From the NCBI GenBank assembly GCA_902553315.1, contig CACDKN010000002.1, positions 129,050 to 193,049 of the forward strand: a stretch of DNA of 64,000 nt, read 5' to 3'. Positions 7,631-16,613 of this stretch are shown in pieces; position 1 is the first letter of the stretch; every line of letters begins with the position of its first letter. Source of the stretch: AG-339-G14 sp902553315 (GTDB lineage Bacteria; Pseudomonadota; Gammaproteobacteria; Magnimaribacterales; AG-339-G14). The position numbers and the translations under genes were made by a program. The notes beneath the pieces are model-generated. The model worked only from the letters and a program-made list of their open reading frames with translations. It was not told where the DNA came from and did not search any database.

Positions 7631-9796
7631 ATGAGTACATATGTCAATAAGGGTAATTTGAAAGTTTCAAAGAGTTTAGACACATTAATAAATAAGAAAG
7701 TTTGCGACTCTATTGAAGTAACACCGGAAATTTTTTGGAATGCGTTCGAAGAAATACTAAATGAATTTACACCTAAGAATAAAGCTTTGCTTGAGAAAAG
7801 GGAGATCCTTCAAAAGCAAATCGATGAATGGCATATTTCTAAAAAAGGAACGGATTTTGATAAAGAAGCTTATAAAGATTTTTTAAAAGAAATTGGCTAT
7901 TTATTAGAAGAAGGTGACGACTTTTCAATAGAAACTGAGAATGTAGATCCTGAAATATCAAAGATTGCTGGACCTCAATTAGTAGTGCCAGTGATGAATG
8001 CAAGGTTCGCTTTAAATGCTGCAAATGCAAGATGGGGAAGTCTTTATGATGCTCTTTATGGAACAGACGTTATCCCAGAAGAAAATGGGGCTGAAAAAGG
8101 CGGATCTTACAATCCAATAAGAGGAGACAAAGTAATTGAATTTTCAAAAAAATTTTTAGATGAGACCTTTCCTTTAGTTACAGGAAGTTTTGCAGATGTA
8201 ACAGCTTTTCAAATAAAAGCGGGAAAGCTACAAATTACTCTTGCTGATCAAAGCCAAGTTTCTTTGTCTGATGAATCAAAATTTGAGGGGTTCTCTGGAT
8301 CAGAAGATAATCCTAAAGGGATTTTGTTAAAGAATAATAATCTGCACATGGAGATCCAAATAGACCGTTCTGATTCAATCGGCTCACAAGACCCGGCTGG
8401 CATAAAGGATGTTTTAGTAGAAAGCGCAATAACTACAATTCAAGATTGCGAAGATTCAGTCGCTGCAGTTGACGGCGACGATAAAGCTCAAGTTTATGAA
8501 AATTGGTTAGGATTAATGAAAGGCGACTTGGCTGAGACTTTTCAAAAAAATGATCAATTGATGACAAGAGTACTCAACGAAGACAGAGATTATATTAGGC
8601 CTAAAGGAGAATCTTTCTCTTTACCTGGAAGAAGCACTCTTCTTGTCAGGAATGTAGGCCATCTTATGACCAACCCAGCGATTTTAGATAAAGACGGTAA
8701 TGAAGTATTTGAAGGAATTATGGACGCAATGTTTACTATTGCAATTGCAAAGCATGATATCTTGAATACTGGGTCAAAAGTAAATAGTAAAACTAAAAGT
8801 ATTTATATTGTTAAGCCAAAAATGCATGGTCCTGAAGAAGTAAAATTCACCTGTGATCTTTTCGCAGCAGTCGAATCTGCATTAGGTCTAGAACCTCTAA
8901 CAGCAAAAATCGGAATTATGGATGAAGAAAGGAGAACTACGGTTAATCTTAAAGAATGTATTAGAATTGCAAAAGATAGAGTTATTTTTATCAATACAGG
9001 TTTTTTGGATAGAACAGGTGACGAAATTCATACAAGCATTGAAGCAGGCCCAATGATAAAAAAATCCGAGATGAAACAACAAACTTGGATTAACGCATAT
9101 GAGAATTGGAATGTTGATACCGGCCTTGAAACTGGATTCAAAGGGAAAGCTCAGATAGGTAAAGGAATGTGGGCTATGCCAGATGAAATGTTGGGAATGT
9201 ATGAAGGAAAAACCAATCATCCAGAGGCTGGAGCAAATTGTGCTTGGGTTCCTTCACCGACTGCTGCAACTATCCATGCACTGCATTATCACCAAATAAG
9301 CGTTTCAAAAGTACAAGAAAATTTGTTGACCCAAGAAAAAGCAAACTTAGATGACATACTAGAGATTCCACTTCTTAAAAATCCTGATTCACTTTCTACT
9401 GAAGAAATTCAAAGTGAACTAGATAATAACGCCCAAGGTATTTTAGGTTATGTAGTCAGATGGGTAGATCAAGGAGTTGGTTGTTCAAAAGTACCGGACA
9501 TAAATAATGTTGGTCTAATGGAAGACCGAGCTACATGCCGAATCTCTAGCCAACATATTGCAAATTGGTTACACCATGGATTATGTGATGAAACTCAAGT
9601 CATAGATACGATGAAAAAAATGGCACTTGTAGTGGACCAACAAAATTCAGGAGATCCCAAGTACATTCCAATGGCTCCAAATTACGACGGTCATGCTTTT
9701 AGAGCCGCTTGTGCACTTGTACTTGAAGGCAGAAATCAGCCAAGTGGTTATACTGAGCCAATTTTGCATTCAAAACGATTAGATTTTAAAGCTTAG
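7631..9796 (+). CDS. glcB: Malate synthase G
   Basis: A 721-residue cytoplasmic enzyme that condenses glyoxylate with acetyl-CoA to give malate; E. coli GlcB has 723. Isoform-G landmarks are the AGANCAWVPSPTAATIHAL region near residues 535-553 and LMEDRATCRISS with D632 at the position of the E. coli catalytic Asp. The 100-residue insertion typical of the G form is present in the first third (around 120-240). It allows growth on two-carbon units or fatty acids when paired with isocitrate lyase, which is not in this window. The next gene starts at the last base of its stop codon. Confidence 0.97.
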   Translation: MSTYVNKGNLKVSKSLDTLINKKVCDSIEVTPEIFWNAFEEILNEFTPKNKALLEKREILQKQIDEWHISKKGTDFDKEAYKDFLKEIGYLLEEGDDFSIETENVDPEISKIAGPQLVVPVMNARFALNAANARWGSLYDALYGTDVIPEENGAEKGGSYNPIRGDKVIEFSKKFLDETFPLVTGSFADVTAFQIKAGKLQITLADQSQVSLSDESKFEGFSGSEDNPKGILLKNNNLHMEIQIDRSDSIGSQDPAGIKDVLVESAITTIQDCEDSVAAVDGDDKAQVYENWLGLMKGDLAETFQKNDQLMTRVLNEDRDYIRPKGESFSLPGRSTLLVRNVGHLMTNPAILDKDGNEVFEGIMDAMFTIAIAKHDILNTGSKVNSKTKSIYIVKPKMHGPEEVKFTCDLFAAVESALGLEPLTAKIGIMDEERRTTVNLKECIRIAKDRVIFINTGFLDRTGDEIHTSIEAGPMIKKSEMKQQTWINAYENWNVDTGLETGFKGKAQIGKGMWAMPDEMLGMYEGKTNHPEAGANCAWVPSPTAATIHALHYHQISVSKVQENLLTQEKANLDDILEIPLLKNPDSLSTEEIQSELDNNAQGILGYVVRWVDQGVGCSKVPDINNVGLMEDRATCRISSQHIANWLHHGLCDETQVIDTMKKMALVVDQQNSGDPKYIPMAPNYDGHAFRAACALVLEGRNQPSGYTEPILHSKRLDFKA

Positions 9797-10800
9797 TGAG
9801 CTTACTGGAAGACCACCTGAAATGGCTTAATCTTCATAAAGAAGCAACCCTCGAACCGGAAAGACCTATAGTCGATCCCCATCATCATTTTTGGCCTGGT
9901 GAACAACATTATCTGCTTGAAGATCTATGGTTAGATACTCACAGTGGTCACAATATAAAAAAAACAGTTTTTATTGAATGTTCTCAGGAGTTTTTAAAAA
10001 CTGGAGATAAAGATTTTGCTCCAGTGGGCGAGACAATCTTCGTAAAAAAAATCAGCGACGAAGCTAGAAAAGAAAAGCATAAAACTCAAATTGAAGGAAT
10101 AGTTGGACACGTAAATTTACTAATAGGACCAGAGAAAACTCACGAGGTTCTGACAAGTCATTTGAAAGAGGGCGGAAATTTATTTAAAGGAATAAGGCAT
10201 GCGGGAGGATGGGATCACCATTCTGAATTATCTAATTCCCATCACAGTCCTCCTAAAAATATGTATTCAAACGAAATATTTATAGAAAGTCTCAACGAAC
10301 TAATTAACTTAAACTTATCTTTTGAAGCTTGGCAATATCATCATCAAATAAATCAGGTTGCAAAAATGGCTGAAACTCTGCCTGATTTAAAAATTGTTTT
10401 AAATCATTTTAGCGGGCCTATTGGCATCGGTCCCTACGCAAACAAAAAAGATGAAATTTTCGAGATATGGAAAAAAGATATTACCCAATTGGCAAAGCAT
10501 ACAAATGTGTACGCTAAATTAGGCGGCTTAGCAATGCCAATAAATGGATATGAGTTTCATAAACAAAAATTACCCCCAACCTCCGACCAAATTGTAAATT
10601 CTCAAAGACGTTATTACGATTATTTAATATCTTGTTTTGGGCCAGAGAGATGTATGTTCGAAAGTAATTTTCCTGTAGACAAACAGTCAGTTTCATACAA
10701 TATCATTTGGAACGCATTTAAAAAAATGTCTTCAGGCCATACAAATTCAGACAAGGATTTGATGTTTTTTAATACTGCAGAGTCTTTTTACAAGCTTTGA
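9796..10800 (+). CDS. Amidohydrolase family protein (amidohydrolase-2 type)
   Basis: A 334-residue TIM-barrel hydrolase of the amidohydrolase-2 family, which includes fuconolactonases and 2-pyrone-4,6-dicarboxylate lactonase. The metal motif VDPHHHFWPG (H29, H31) is near the N terminus. LKIVLNHFSG near 197, VYAKLGGLAMP near 238 and a late ERCMFESNFPVDK stretch near 284 with the usual Asp all fit. The start is GTG at 9796, sharing one base with the glcB stop (TAGTG), so translation is probably coupled. That suggests a substrate linked to glyoxylate or malate supply, but the actual one is unknown. Confidence 0.8.
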   Translation: MSLLEDHLKWLNLHKEATLEPERPIVDPHHHFWPGEQHYLLEDLWLDTHSGHNIKKTVFIECSQEFLKTGDKDFAPVGETIFVKKISDEARKEKHKTQIEGIVGHVNLLIGPEKTHEVLTSHLKEGGNLFKGIRHAGGWDHHSELSNSHHSPPKNMYSNEIFIESLNELINLNLSFEAWQYHHQINQVAKMAETLPDLKIVLNHFSGPIGIGPYANKKDEIFEIWKKDITQLAKHTNVYAKLGGLAMPINGYEFHKQKLPPTSDQIVNSQRRYYDYLISCFGPERCMFESNFPVDKQSVSYNIIWNAFKKMSSGHTNSDKDLMFFNTAESFYKL

Positions 10801-11898
10801 TTATTGGTTAAAACCTTGGAGTTCTGCGGCTTCTTCTCTTACGATTTCAGGCGCGCCTAAGATTTGACGATTCAATCCTATCCTTTTGAACCAATAATGA
10901 AGGCCTAGTAGATCGGTAAAACCCATCCCGCCATGAACCTCTGTTGCTTTTTTTGAAATCATCTTCGCTACTTCAGAAATGTGCGATTTAGACTGACAAG
11001 CTAGTAGTCTTGATGATGAAATCTCTTCTGTGTCATATGAATGAGCAGCTTGCCATACAAGGGAGTAACAAGGCTCTAAATCCGCGGCCATTTCAGCACA
11101 CATATGTTTTACTGCTTGAAATGAGCCGATAGTTCGATTGAATTGCTTTCTCTCTTTTGAATAAGTTACGGCCTTTTCTACCATGGCTTCTGACGCTCCT
11201 AAGGTATCTGCAGATAAAATTATTCTTCCAGCATCAATAACTTTTTTAGCAATTTCATTATTATCTAAAGTTTTTTCTAAAATTTCAGCCTCAACATTTT
11301 TTAATAAAATTTCATGAAATGTGCGAGTTTTATCGACTGTAGTTAATTTATTCATAACGACTCCCTTTGCATTTGAGTCAATTACAAATAGCCCTCCCGA
11401 TTTGTCAGAGAGTATCAAGAAATCAGATTTTTCTGCATCTAGGACGAATAGCGAACGTCCATTTAGTTTGTTTTTAGAGAATTCTATTCCAGCATCTTCT
11501 CTTGCACCCACAAATTCACTCATTCCAACTCCAAATCTAATTACATTCTCAGCAATTTTAGGTAGGTAATTTTTTTTCTGATCTTCACTTCCTCCTAAAT
11601 TAATAGCTATTGGTGCCATTACATAAGACCCAACAAATGGAATTGGACCAATTCCTGAACCAAGAGACTGTGCAACCGCTACGGCATGCAACAATCCAGC
11701 TCCAAGGCCTCTGTGTTCTTCAGGAACTAAAAGTGTATTTATTCCAAGGTTTAAAATGCCCTCAAAAATATTATTTTCGATTTCTTCCCCTTCACCATTG
11801 GCAATTTTCCTAATTTCGTCCACCGTGGCGTTGTCATCAAGAAATTTCTTTACAAAATCTTGAATCGATTCTTGCTCTTCTGATAATCCGAAATACAT
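10801..11898 (-). CDS. Acyl-CoA dehydrogenase, smaller subunit-like partner
   Basis: A 365-residue acyl-CoA dehydrogenase fold protein. N- and middle-domain features are weakened, while the C-terminal helical domain keeps KERKQFNRTIGSFQAVKH and the VHGGMGFTD segment. The position that holds the catalytic Glu in isovaleryl-CoA dehydrogenase reads DAGRIILSA here, so the Glu is absent, and the alternative Y-E-G-T motif is absent too. It lies two bases downstream of a full dehydrogenase gene (11901-13145). The pair resembles the two-gene heterotetrameric dehydrogenases of actinobacterial steroid catabolism. I infer that it is the non-catalytic partner. Confidence 0.85.
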   Translation of the reverse strand: MYFGLSEEQESIQDFVKKFLDDNATVDEIRKIANGEGEEIENNIFEGILNLGINTLLVPEEHRGLGAGLLHAVAVAQSLGSGIGPIPFVGSYVMAPIAINLGGSEDQKKNYLPKIAENVIRFGVGMSEFVGAREDAGIEFSKNKLNGRSLFVLDAEKSDFLILSDKSGGLFVIDSNAKGVVMNKLTTVDKTRTFHEILLKNVEAEILEKTLDNNEIAKKVIDAGRIILSADTLGASEAMVEKAVTYSKERKQFNRTIGSFQAVKHMCAEMAADLEPCYSLVWQAAHSYDTEEISSSRLLACQSKSHISEVAKMISKKATEVHGGMGFTDLLGLHYWFKRIGLNRQILGAPEIVREEAAELQGFNQ

Positions 11899-11900
11899 TT

Positions 11901-13145
11901 TTATACCTCTACTTGCACTTTTGGTTCGCGAGGCATTCCAAGACCTCTCTCGGAAATAATATTTTTTTGAATTTGGTTAGTTCCACCCCCAATAATTAGT
12001 CCAAGAAAATACATATAAGTAAATTGCCATGATCCTCCGCCTCTTACATTAGGGTCATCTTCATATAATGTTCCAAGCTCTCCCATGATGTCTATAGCAA
12101 GACCTTCCAATTCATGTCGCAGTTCAGTTCCAACCAATTTTTGGATCATACCGCCAAGTTTTACATTTTGGCCTGGATTAATTTTTGCAGAAAGCAATCT
12201 TAATGAGTTTGCTTGCACAGCTAAAACTTTTCCCTGGATTTGGAGCAATCTATCACGATAAGAGGCAACATCGATTAATCTTCTTCCGTCGATAGTTTCT
12301 TCTTTCATCAGATTTATTAAGGTGTTGAGTCTATTCAAGGTTGCGTTTGGGTTCGCTAGAGATCCTCTTTCATGACCTAGAACCGAATTAGCTACTGACC
12401 AACCTTCGCCTCTTTTCCCAACTATATTTTCTTCTGGAACCGTTACGTCATCAAAAAAGACTTCGTTGAAGCCGGCTTTTAAAGTCATGTCAACAAGTGG
12501 CCTAATTTCTATTCCAGGTGTATCCATAGGGATTAAAATAAAACTTATCCCAGCATGCTTTGAAGCCTGGGGTTCAGTCCTCACCAAGCAAAACATCATT
12601 TGCGAATATTGAGCAGTACTGGTCCATATCTTTTGACCATTAATAACCCAATTTCCATCAATCAACTCTCCTTTGGTTTGTAAGCTTGCTAAATCACTTC
12701 CCGCATTTGGCTCAGAATAACCCTGACACCAAATTGTTTCACCTAGTAATGTGGATTCAATGTGTTGTTGTTTTTGATCTTCAGTTCCCCATTCAAGTAA
12801 TGTTGGTACTAGCATGTCAATACCTTGACCGCCCATTGCATTTGGAACTTTATACTTAGCAAAAGCACCTGCAATGATTCTACTTTTTATAATGTCAGGT
12901 TCGCCGCCATATCCGCCATATTCTTTTGGTATTGATCTTGCAAAATAACCTTTTTCTATTAGAATTTTTTGCCATTCAGATCTGCCGATAGATTTACCCT
13001 TAGAGCTTGAGACATTTCCAGACAAGGCATCATGTATTTCAAATTTTTTATCATTTGTTGTGATTGTCGCGCCACTGTATTCTTTACAAAAAGATTCAAC
13101 TTCATTGGTGAATTCATCATATTCGCTTCCAAATTCTAAATTCAT
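11901..13145 (-). CDS. Acyl-CoA dehydrogenase, catalytic-type partner
   Basis: A 414-residue flavoprotein that introduces a 2,3-double bond into an acyl-CoA and donates electrons to ETF. The FAD/substrate loop is WCQGYSEPNAGSDLASL (139-155), followed by INGQKIWTSTAQ (168-179). E259 in VLGHERGSL aligns with the isovaleryl-CoA dehydrogenase-type catalytic Glu. The C terminus has GGGTNQIQKNIISERGLG, where the medium-chain enzymes would have their Glu. GGAGG precedes the ATG. It is translated just before its smaller partner at 10801-11898. The chain or ring substrate is unknown. Confidence 0.93.
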   Translation of the reverse strand: MNLEFGSEYDEFTNEVESFCKEYSGATITTNDKKFEIHDALSGNVSSSKGKSIGRSEWQKILIEKGYFARSIPKEYGGYGGEPDIIKSRIIAGAFAKYKVPNAMGGQGIDMLVPTLLEWGTEDQKQQHIESTLLGETIWCQGYSEPNAGSDLASLQTKGELIDGNWVINGQKIWTSTAQYSQMMFCLVRTEPQASKHAGISFILIPMDTPGIEIRPLVDMTLKAGFNEVFFDDVTVPEENIVGKRGEGWSVANSVLGHERGSLANPNATLNRLNTLINLMKEETIDGRRLIDVASYRDRLLQIQGKVLAVQANSLRLLSAKINPGQNVKLGGMIQKLVGTELRHELEGLAIDIMGELGTLYEDDPNVRGGGSWQFTYMYFLGLIIGGGTNQIQKNIISERGLGMPREPKVQVEV

Positions 13146-13281
13146 ATTTCCTCCAAGCGGTAAATTAGTCCAATTATTTTAAATTAAATTAGCTCAAATA
13201 TATTACAAACTTTAAAATTAATTCATTAAAAAAATTTTGAATTTTATATAGCTTTATCTAGAATGACTTTGATTTTTTGTT

Positions 13282-13680
13282 ATGGATAGATTAGTAAAGG
13301 TAGTAATGGTGTTTTTGTTATTGTTCTCAGTGCCATTTAGTTTAATAAATCTGTTTTGGACCGATCTAAATTCTACTTTCCCTCTTTCTGGTTTTACTAA
13401 AGAGCAAATGTCTCTATGGAGATTAAAGGTCATAAATCCTTCGGTCTTTTTAACTGTTTCTTATTTTATATATAGATATTTTGCAGGTCTAAATCCAACA
13501 TCAACTATTTGGCCAGTTTATGTCGTTTGTTTATTCTTTTGCTTATCTCAATTTATTGGTTTCTTTACCGGTATTCCTGTTTCTGGGTTTAGTATTGGTT
13601 GTTTTGTGATTTCGCTTTTGTGTTTATTCGTTTTGAGACATGCCCACGAAAAAAGAAAAAGAGAAATATCTACTTTTTAG
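13282..13680 (+). CDS. Small four-helix membrane protein, unknown
   Basis: A 132-residue protein I do not recognise. Four hydrophobic stretches are visible, near residues 5-25, 50-67, 75-95 and 100-120, and it ends in a basic tail (HAHEKRKREIS). It is probably an inner-membrane protein. It stands alone between a divergent dehydrogenase operon and tRNA-Gly(TCC) 28 bases downstream, so a joint transcript is possible. The 136-bp upstream gap is AT-rich without a clear motif. Confidence 0.6.
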   Translation: MDRLVKVVMVFLLLFSVPFSLINLFWTDLNSTFPLSGFTKEQMSLWRLKVINPSVFLTVSYFIYRYFAGLNPTSTIWPVYVVCLFFCLSQFIGFFTGIPVSGFSIGCFVISLLCLFVLRHAHEKRKREISTF

Positions 13681-13708
13681 GATATACTTTTTCATCAAAT
13701 TAAGATTT

Positions 13709-13783
<75 letters not shown>

Positions 13784-13803
13784 TAAAAGAAATTTAAATA
13801 TCT

Positions 13804-14970
13804 ATGAGAAATATAATAACAGCCGTTGAAGAAGCTCTTCGAAAAGAAAACGTTCCTTTTGCCTCTTATGCAATAACGGATAAAAATGAAACAATACTTT
13901 ATGAGCACTTCGGCACGCAAGATTTAACTAAAGAATTGCCTCCTACCAATGACACACGTTATCGTATTGCCTCTATGTCTAAAGCGGTGACTACTTTGGC
14001 TGCTTTAAAATTATTAGATGATGGAAAACTTCAGCTAAATACCAATGCTAAAGAATATTTTCCAGAACTCGGCGAGATAAAGGTAGCTAAATTGCATGAA
14101 AATAATATTACCTATGATGAAATTGAATCAGATATTACTATCCATCAACTTTTGTCGCATACGTCTGGATTTGGATATGATTTTCACGATCCCACTCTTA
14201 GTCATTTAGTTGTAAATCAAGAGCTTGCGCCCTTGACTAGTAAAGATGGATCTCAGCTCAAAGCTCCTTTAGCTTATCAACCTGGAACGAGATGGGAATA
14301 TGGTATAAGTCTTGGATGGATTGGAAAAATAATAGAAAAAATTTCAGGTAACAATCTCAACGATTTCATCACCGAAAAAGTTTTTTTACCCTTAGGAATG
14401 AAAGATTCAACTTTTGATGCTTCAACTTTTGATAAAAAAAATATTGCGGTTCTTCACGCAATGGAAGCAGAAAATTTTATTAATGTAGACGATTTTGTTG
14501 ACGATTCAACCGATGGGTTTTATTACGGCGGCGGCGGAATTTATTCTACACCTGACGATTATTGCAAGTTTATGAGACTTTTCCTGAATGAAGGAAAAAT
14601 TAACGGAAATCCATTTATCAGCGCTAATACTTTAGATCTTATGATGAAAAACCAAATTGGTGACTTAAATTATCTTCATCAACCTACTTTCAACCCAAGT
14701 TTAATCCACCCCCATGAATGGTATCCAGAAATTAAGAAAAAATTTACTTATGGTTTTTTGACCAACTTAGAAGATATGCCAGGAAGAAGAAAATCTGGCT
14801 CTCTAGCATGGTCGGGAATTTGTAATACTTATTTTTGGATCGATCCTGCTTCAGGATTAGGGGGGACTTTAATGATGCAATTGTCTCCACATTATGACAA
14901 AAAATGCATCAACGTTTTAGAAGCTTTAGAAAAGGCCGCTTACTCAGAATTAGAAGTTTTGAATAACTGA
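13804..14970 (+). CDS. Serine beta-lactamase-like hydrolase (family VIII esterase type)
   Basis: A 388-residue class C beta-lactamase-fold protein. S57-M-S-K60 is the nucleophile motif, YGISLGW near 165 stands in for the Tyr motif, and GSLAWSGICNT near 337 carries the W-S-G element found in EstB-like esterases instead of the KTG of true beta-lactamases. No signal peptide is seen, so it is probably cytoplasmic and an esterase or lactone hydrolase rather than a resistance enzyme. It starts 20 bases after tRNA-Gly(TCC) without a clear ribosome site. The last 31 bp overlap the convergent MBL gene. Confidence 0.85.
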   Translation: MRNIITAVEEALRKENVPFASYAITDKNETILYEHFGTQDLTKELPPTNDTRYRIASMSKAVTTLAALKLLDDGKLQLNTNAKEYFPELGEIKVAKLHENNITYDEIESDITIHQLLSHTSGFGYDFHDPTLSHLVVNQELAPLTSKDGSQLKAPLAYQPGTRWEYGISLGWIGKIIEKISGNNLNDFITEKVFLPLGMKDSTFDASTFDKKNIAVLHAMEAENFINVDDFVDDSTDGFYYGGGGIYSTPDDYCKFMRLFLNEGKINGNPFISANTLDLMMKNQIGDLNYLHQPTFNPSLIHPHEWYPEIKKKFTYGFLTNLEDMPGRRKSGSLAWSGICNTYFWIDPASGLGGTLMMQLSPHYDKKCINVLEALEKAAYSELEVLNN

Positions 14971-15608
14971 TCTGCAACGTAAGGATTGGTTTGCCTTTCT
15001 TGCCCAAAAGTAGAAACAGGTCCATGACCAGGTACAAAAGTTACGTCATCTCCCAAAGGCCATAGCTTAGTTCTTATAGCATTGATTAGATCTTCATGAT
15101 TTCCTCTAGGAAAATCTGTTCTGCCGATAGAGCCTTGAAACAATACATCCCCGACAATTGCAAATTTGGCTTCTTTATTGTGAAAAATTACATGTCCAGG
15201 GGTGTGACCAGGGCAATGATATACATCAAAATTTATCCCATCCAATTCAAGTTGATCGCCATCTTCGAGCCATCTATCCGGCAAAAAGTTTTTAGAATCC
15301 GAGAGCCCGTACATTTTTCCGTGTTCTTCAAGAGCAGAAATTAGAAATTCATCCTCTTTATGTGGACCTTCAATAGTGATCTTATATTTTTGAGAAAGAT
15401 TAAATGCTCCTCCTGCATGATCCAAGTGACCATGTGTTATAAAAATTTTTTTTAACTTTAAGCCATTTGATTCAATATAACTTTCAATCTTATCTAAATC
15501 TCCCCCGGGATCAGTTACTGCAGCATTTTTTGTCTCTTCATTCCAGATCACGCAAGAATTTTGCATCAAGGGTGTTACTGGAATTATTTTTGCCTTAAGA
15601 TTACTCAC
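14940..15608 (-). CDS. MBL-fold hydrolase, glyoxalase II-like (YcbL type)
   Basis: A 222-residue metallo-beta-lactamase-fold hydrolase. The zinc motif is THGHLDHAGG (H59, H61, D63, H64). Further ligands lie in HCPGHTPGH (near 130), VGDVLFQGSIGR and the closing PGHGP. Length and motif order match the short glyoxalase II-like YcbL group, which lacks the C-terminal domain of GloB, and thioester hydrolysis is the probable activity. The 3' end overlaps the esterase gene by 31 bp. The start is 21 bp from the divergent epoxide hydrolase gene. Confidence 0.88.
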   Translation of the reverse strand: MSNLKAKIIPVTPLMQNSCVIWNEETKNAAVTDPGGDLDKIESYIESNGLKLKKIFITHGHLDHAGGAFNLSQKYKITIEGPHKEDEFLISALEEHGKMYGLSDSKNFLPDRWLEDGDQLELDGINFDVYHCPGHTPGHVIFHNKEAKFAIVGDVLFQGSIGRTDFPRGNHEDLINAIRTKLWPLGDDVTFVPGHGPVSTFGQERQTNPYVADQLFKTSNSE

Positions 15609-15629
15609 TCATGTATTTTACTATAAATA

Positions 15630-16613
15630 ATGGAATTTAAGTTTATTGAAACAAATGGAATCACTCTTCGCGCTGCAGTAGAAGGAGAAGGGCCTTTGGT
15701 GATTATGGTGCATGGATGTCCAGAGAGCTGGTTTAGTTGGAGACATCAAATTCCGGTTATTGCTGAGGCAGGATACAAAGTTGTTGCCATTGACGTTAGA
15801 GGTTATGGCGGCTCTGATAAACCCCACGCAATTGAAGAATATACTCTCAAGAAGTTGAGTGACGATGTTGTCGGCGTCATAGATTTTTTTGGCGAAGAGC
15901 AAGCCATATTATTTGGCCATGATTGGGGAGCGCCAATAGTCTGGTACACAAGCCTTTTGAATGAAAAGAGAGTTTCAGCAGTTGCAGGGCTTTCTGTGCC
16001 TTATTTTCCTCAAGGCGATGTTTCTCCCATGGATGCTTTCGAGGCAATTTTTGAAGATAAATTTTTTTATATGATTTATTTTCAAGAAGAAGGGCTAGCT
16101 GAATCTGAATTTGAACCTAATTTAAGAAAATATTTGGAATCGACCTATTTTTCTGCAGATGGAAGAGGTATGAAGAAACAATTCGAAAGCCCCTTTAATG
16201 TCAGTGATAAAGGGCCAGAGGCAAAGTATCTAGATAACATTATTCAATTTGATGATTACCCAAAATGGATTAATCATGATGAAATGAATTATCTTATTAA
16301 TGAGTTCGAAAACAGTGGTATGAGAGGTCCTCTCAATAGATATAGAGCACAGAAAAAAGATTTTGATGATTTAAAAGCCTACAAAGATAAAAAATTAAAA
16401 CAACCTGCAGCATTAATGGTTGGCTCGTTAGATCCAGTTAATTTTTTTGTTGGCGAAGGATACAAAGATACCGCTGATTTAAAAGCAAATTTTGACCCGG
16501 TCTATGAAAATTTAGTTTCAGTTGAGTTAATTGATGATGTAGGTCATTGGACTCAACAAGAAGCTCCAAAACAAGTAAACGAATTTTTATTAAATTTTCT
16601 TAAACAGATTTAG
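15630..16613 (+). CDS. Alpha/beta hydrolase, epoxide hydrolase-like
   Basis: A 327-residue alpha/beta hydrolase. The oxyanion segment is HGCPESW (28-34). The nucleophile elbow GHDWGA gives D98, as in epoxide hydrolases and haloalkane dehalogenases. H306 in DDVGHW is the catalytic His, with an acidic partner likely at GSLDPV near 268. The size, the HGxPE motif and the Tyr-rich cap favour soluble epoxide hydrolase over dehalogenase. A TATAAA box at 15622-15627 lies right before the ATG, so the message may be leaderless. The 3' end overlaps the transporter gene by 14 bp. Confidence 0.87.
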   Translation: MEFKFIETNGITLRAAVEGEGPLVIMVHGCPESWFSWRHQIPVIAEAGYKVVAIDVRGYGGSDKPHAIEEYTLKKLSDDVVGVIDFFGEEQAILFGHDWGAPIVWYTSLLNEKRVSAVAGLSVPYFPQGDVSPMDAFEAIFEDKFFYMIYFQEEGLAESEFEPNLRKYLESTYFSADGRGMKKQFESPFNVSDKGPEAKYLDNIIQFDDYPKWINHDEMNYLINEFENSGMRGPLNRYRAQKKDFDDLKAYKDKKLKQPAALMVGSLDPVNFFVGEGYKDTADLKANFDPVYENLVSVELIDDVGHWTQQEAPKQVNEFLLNFLKQI

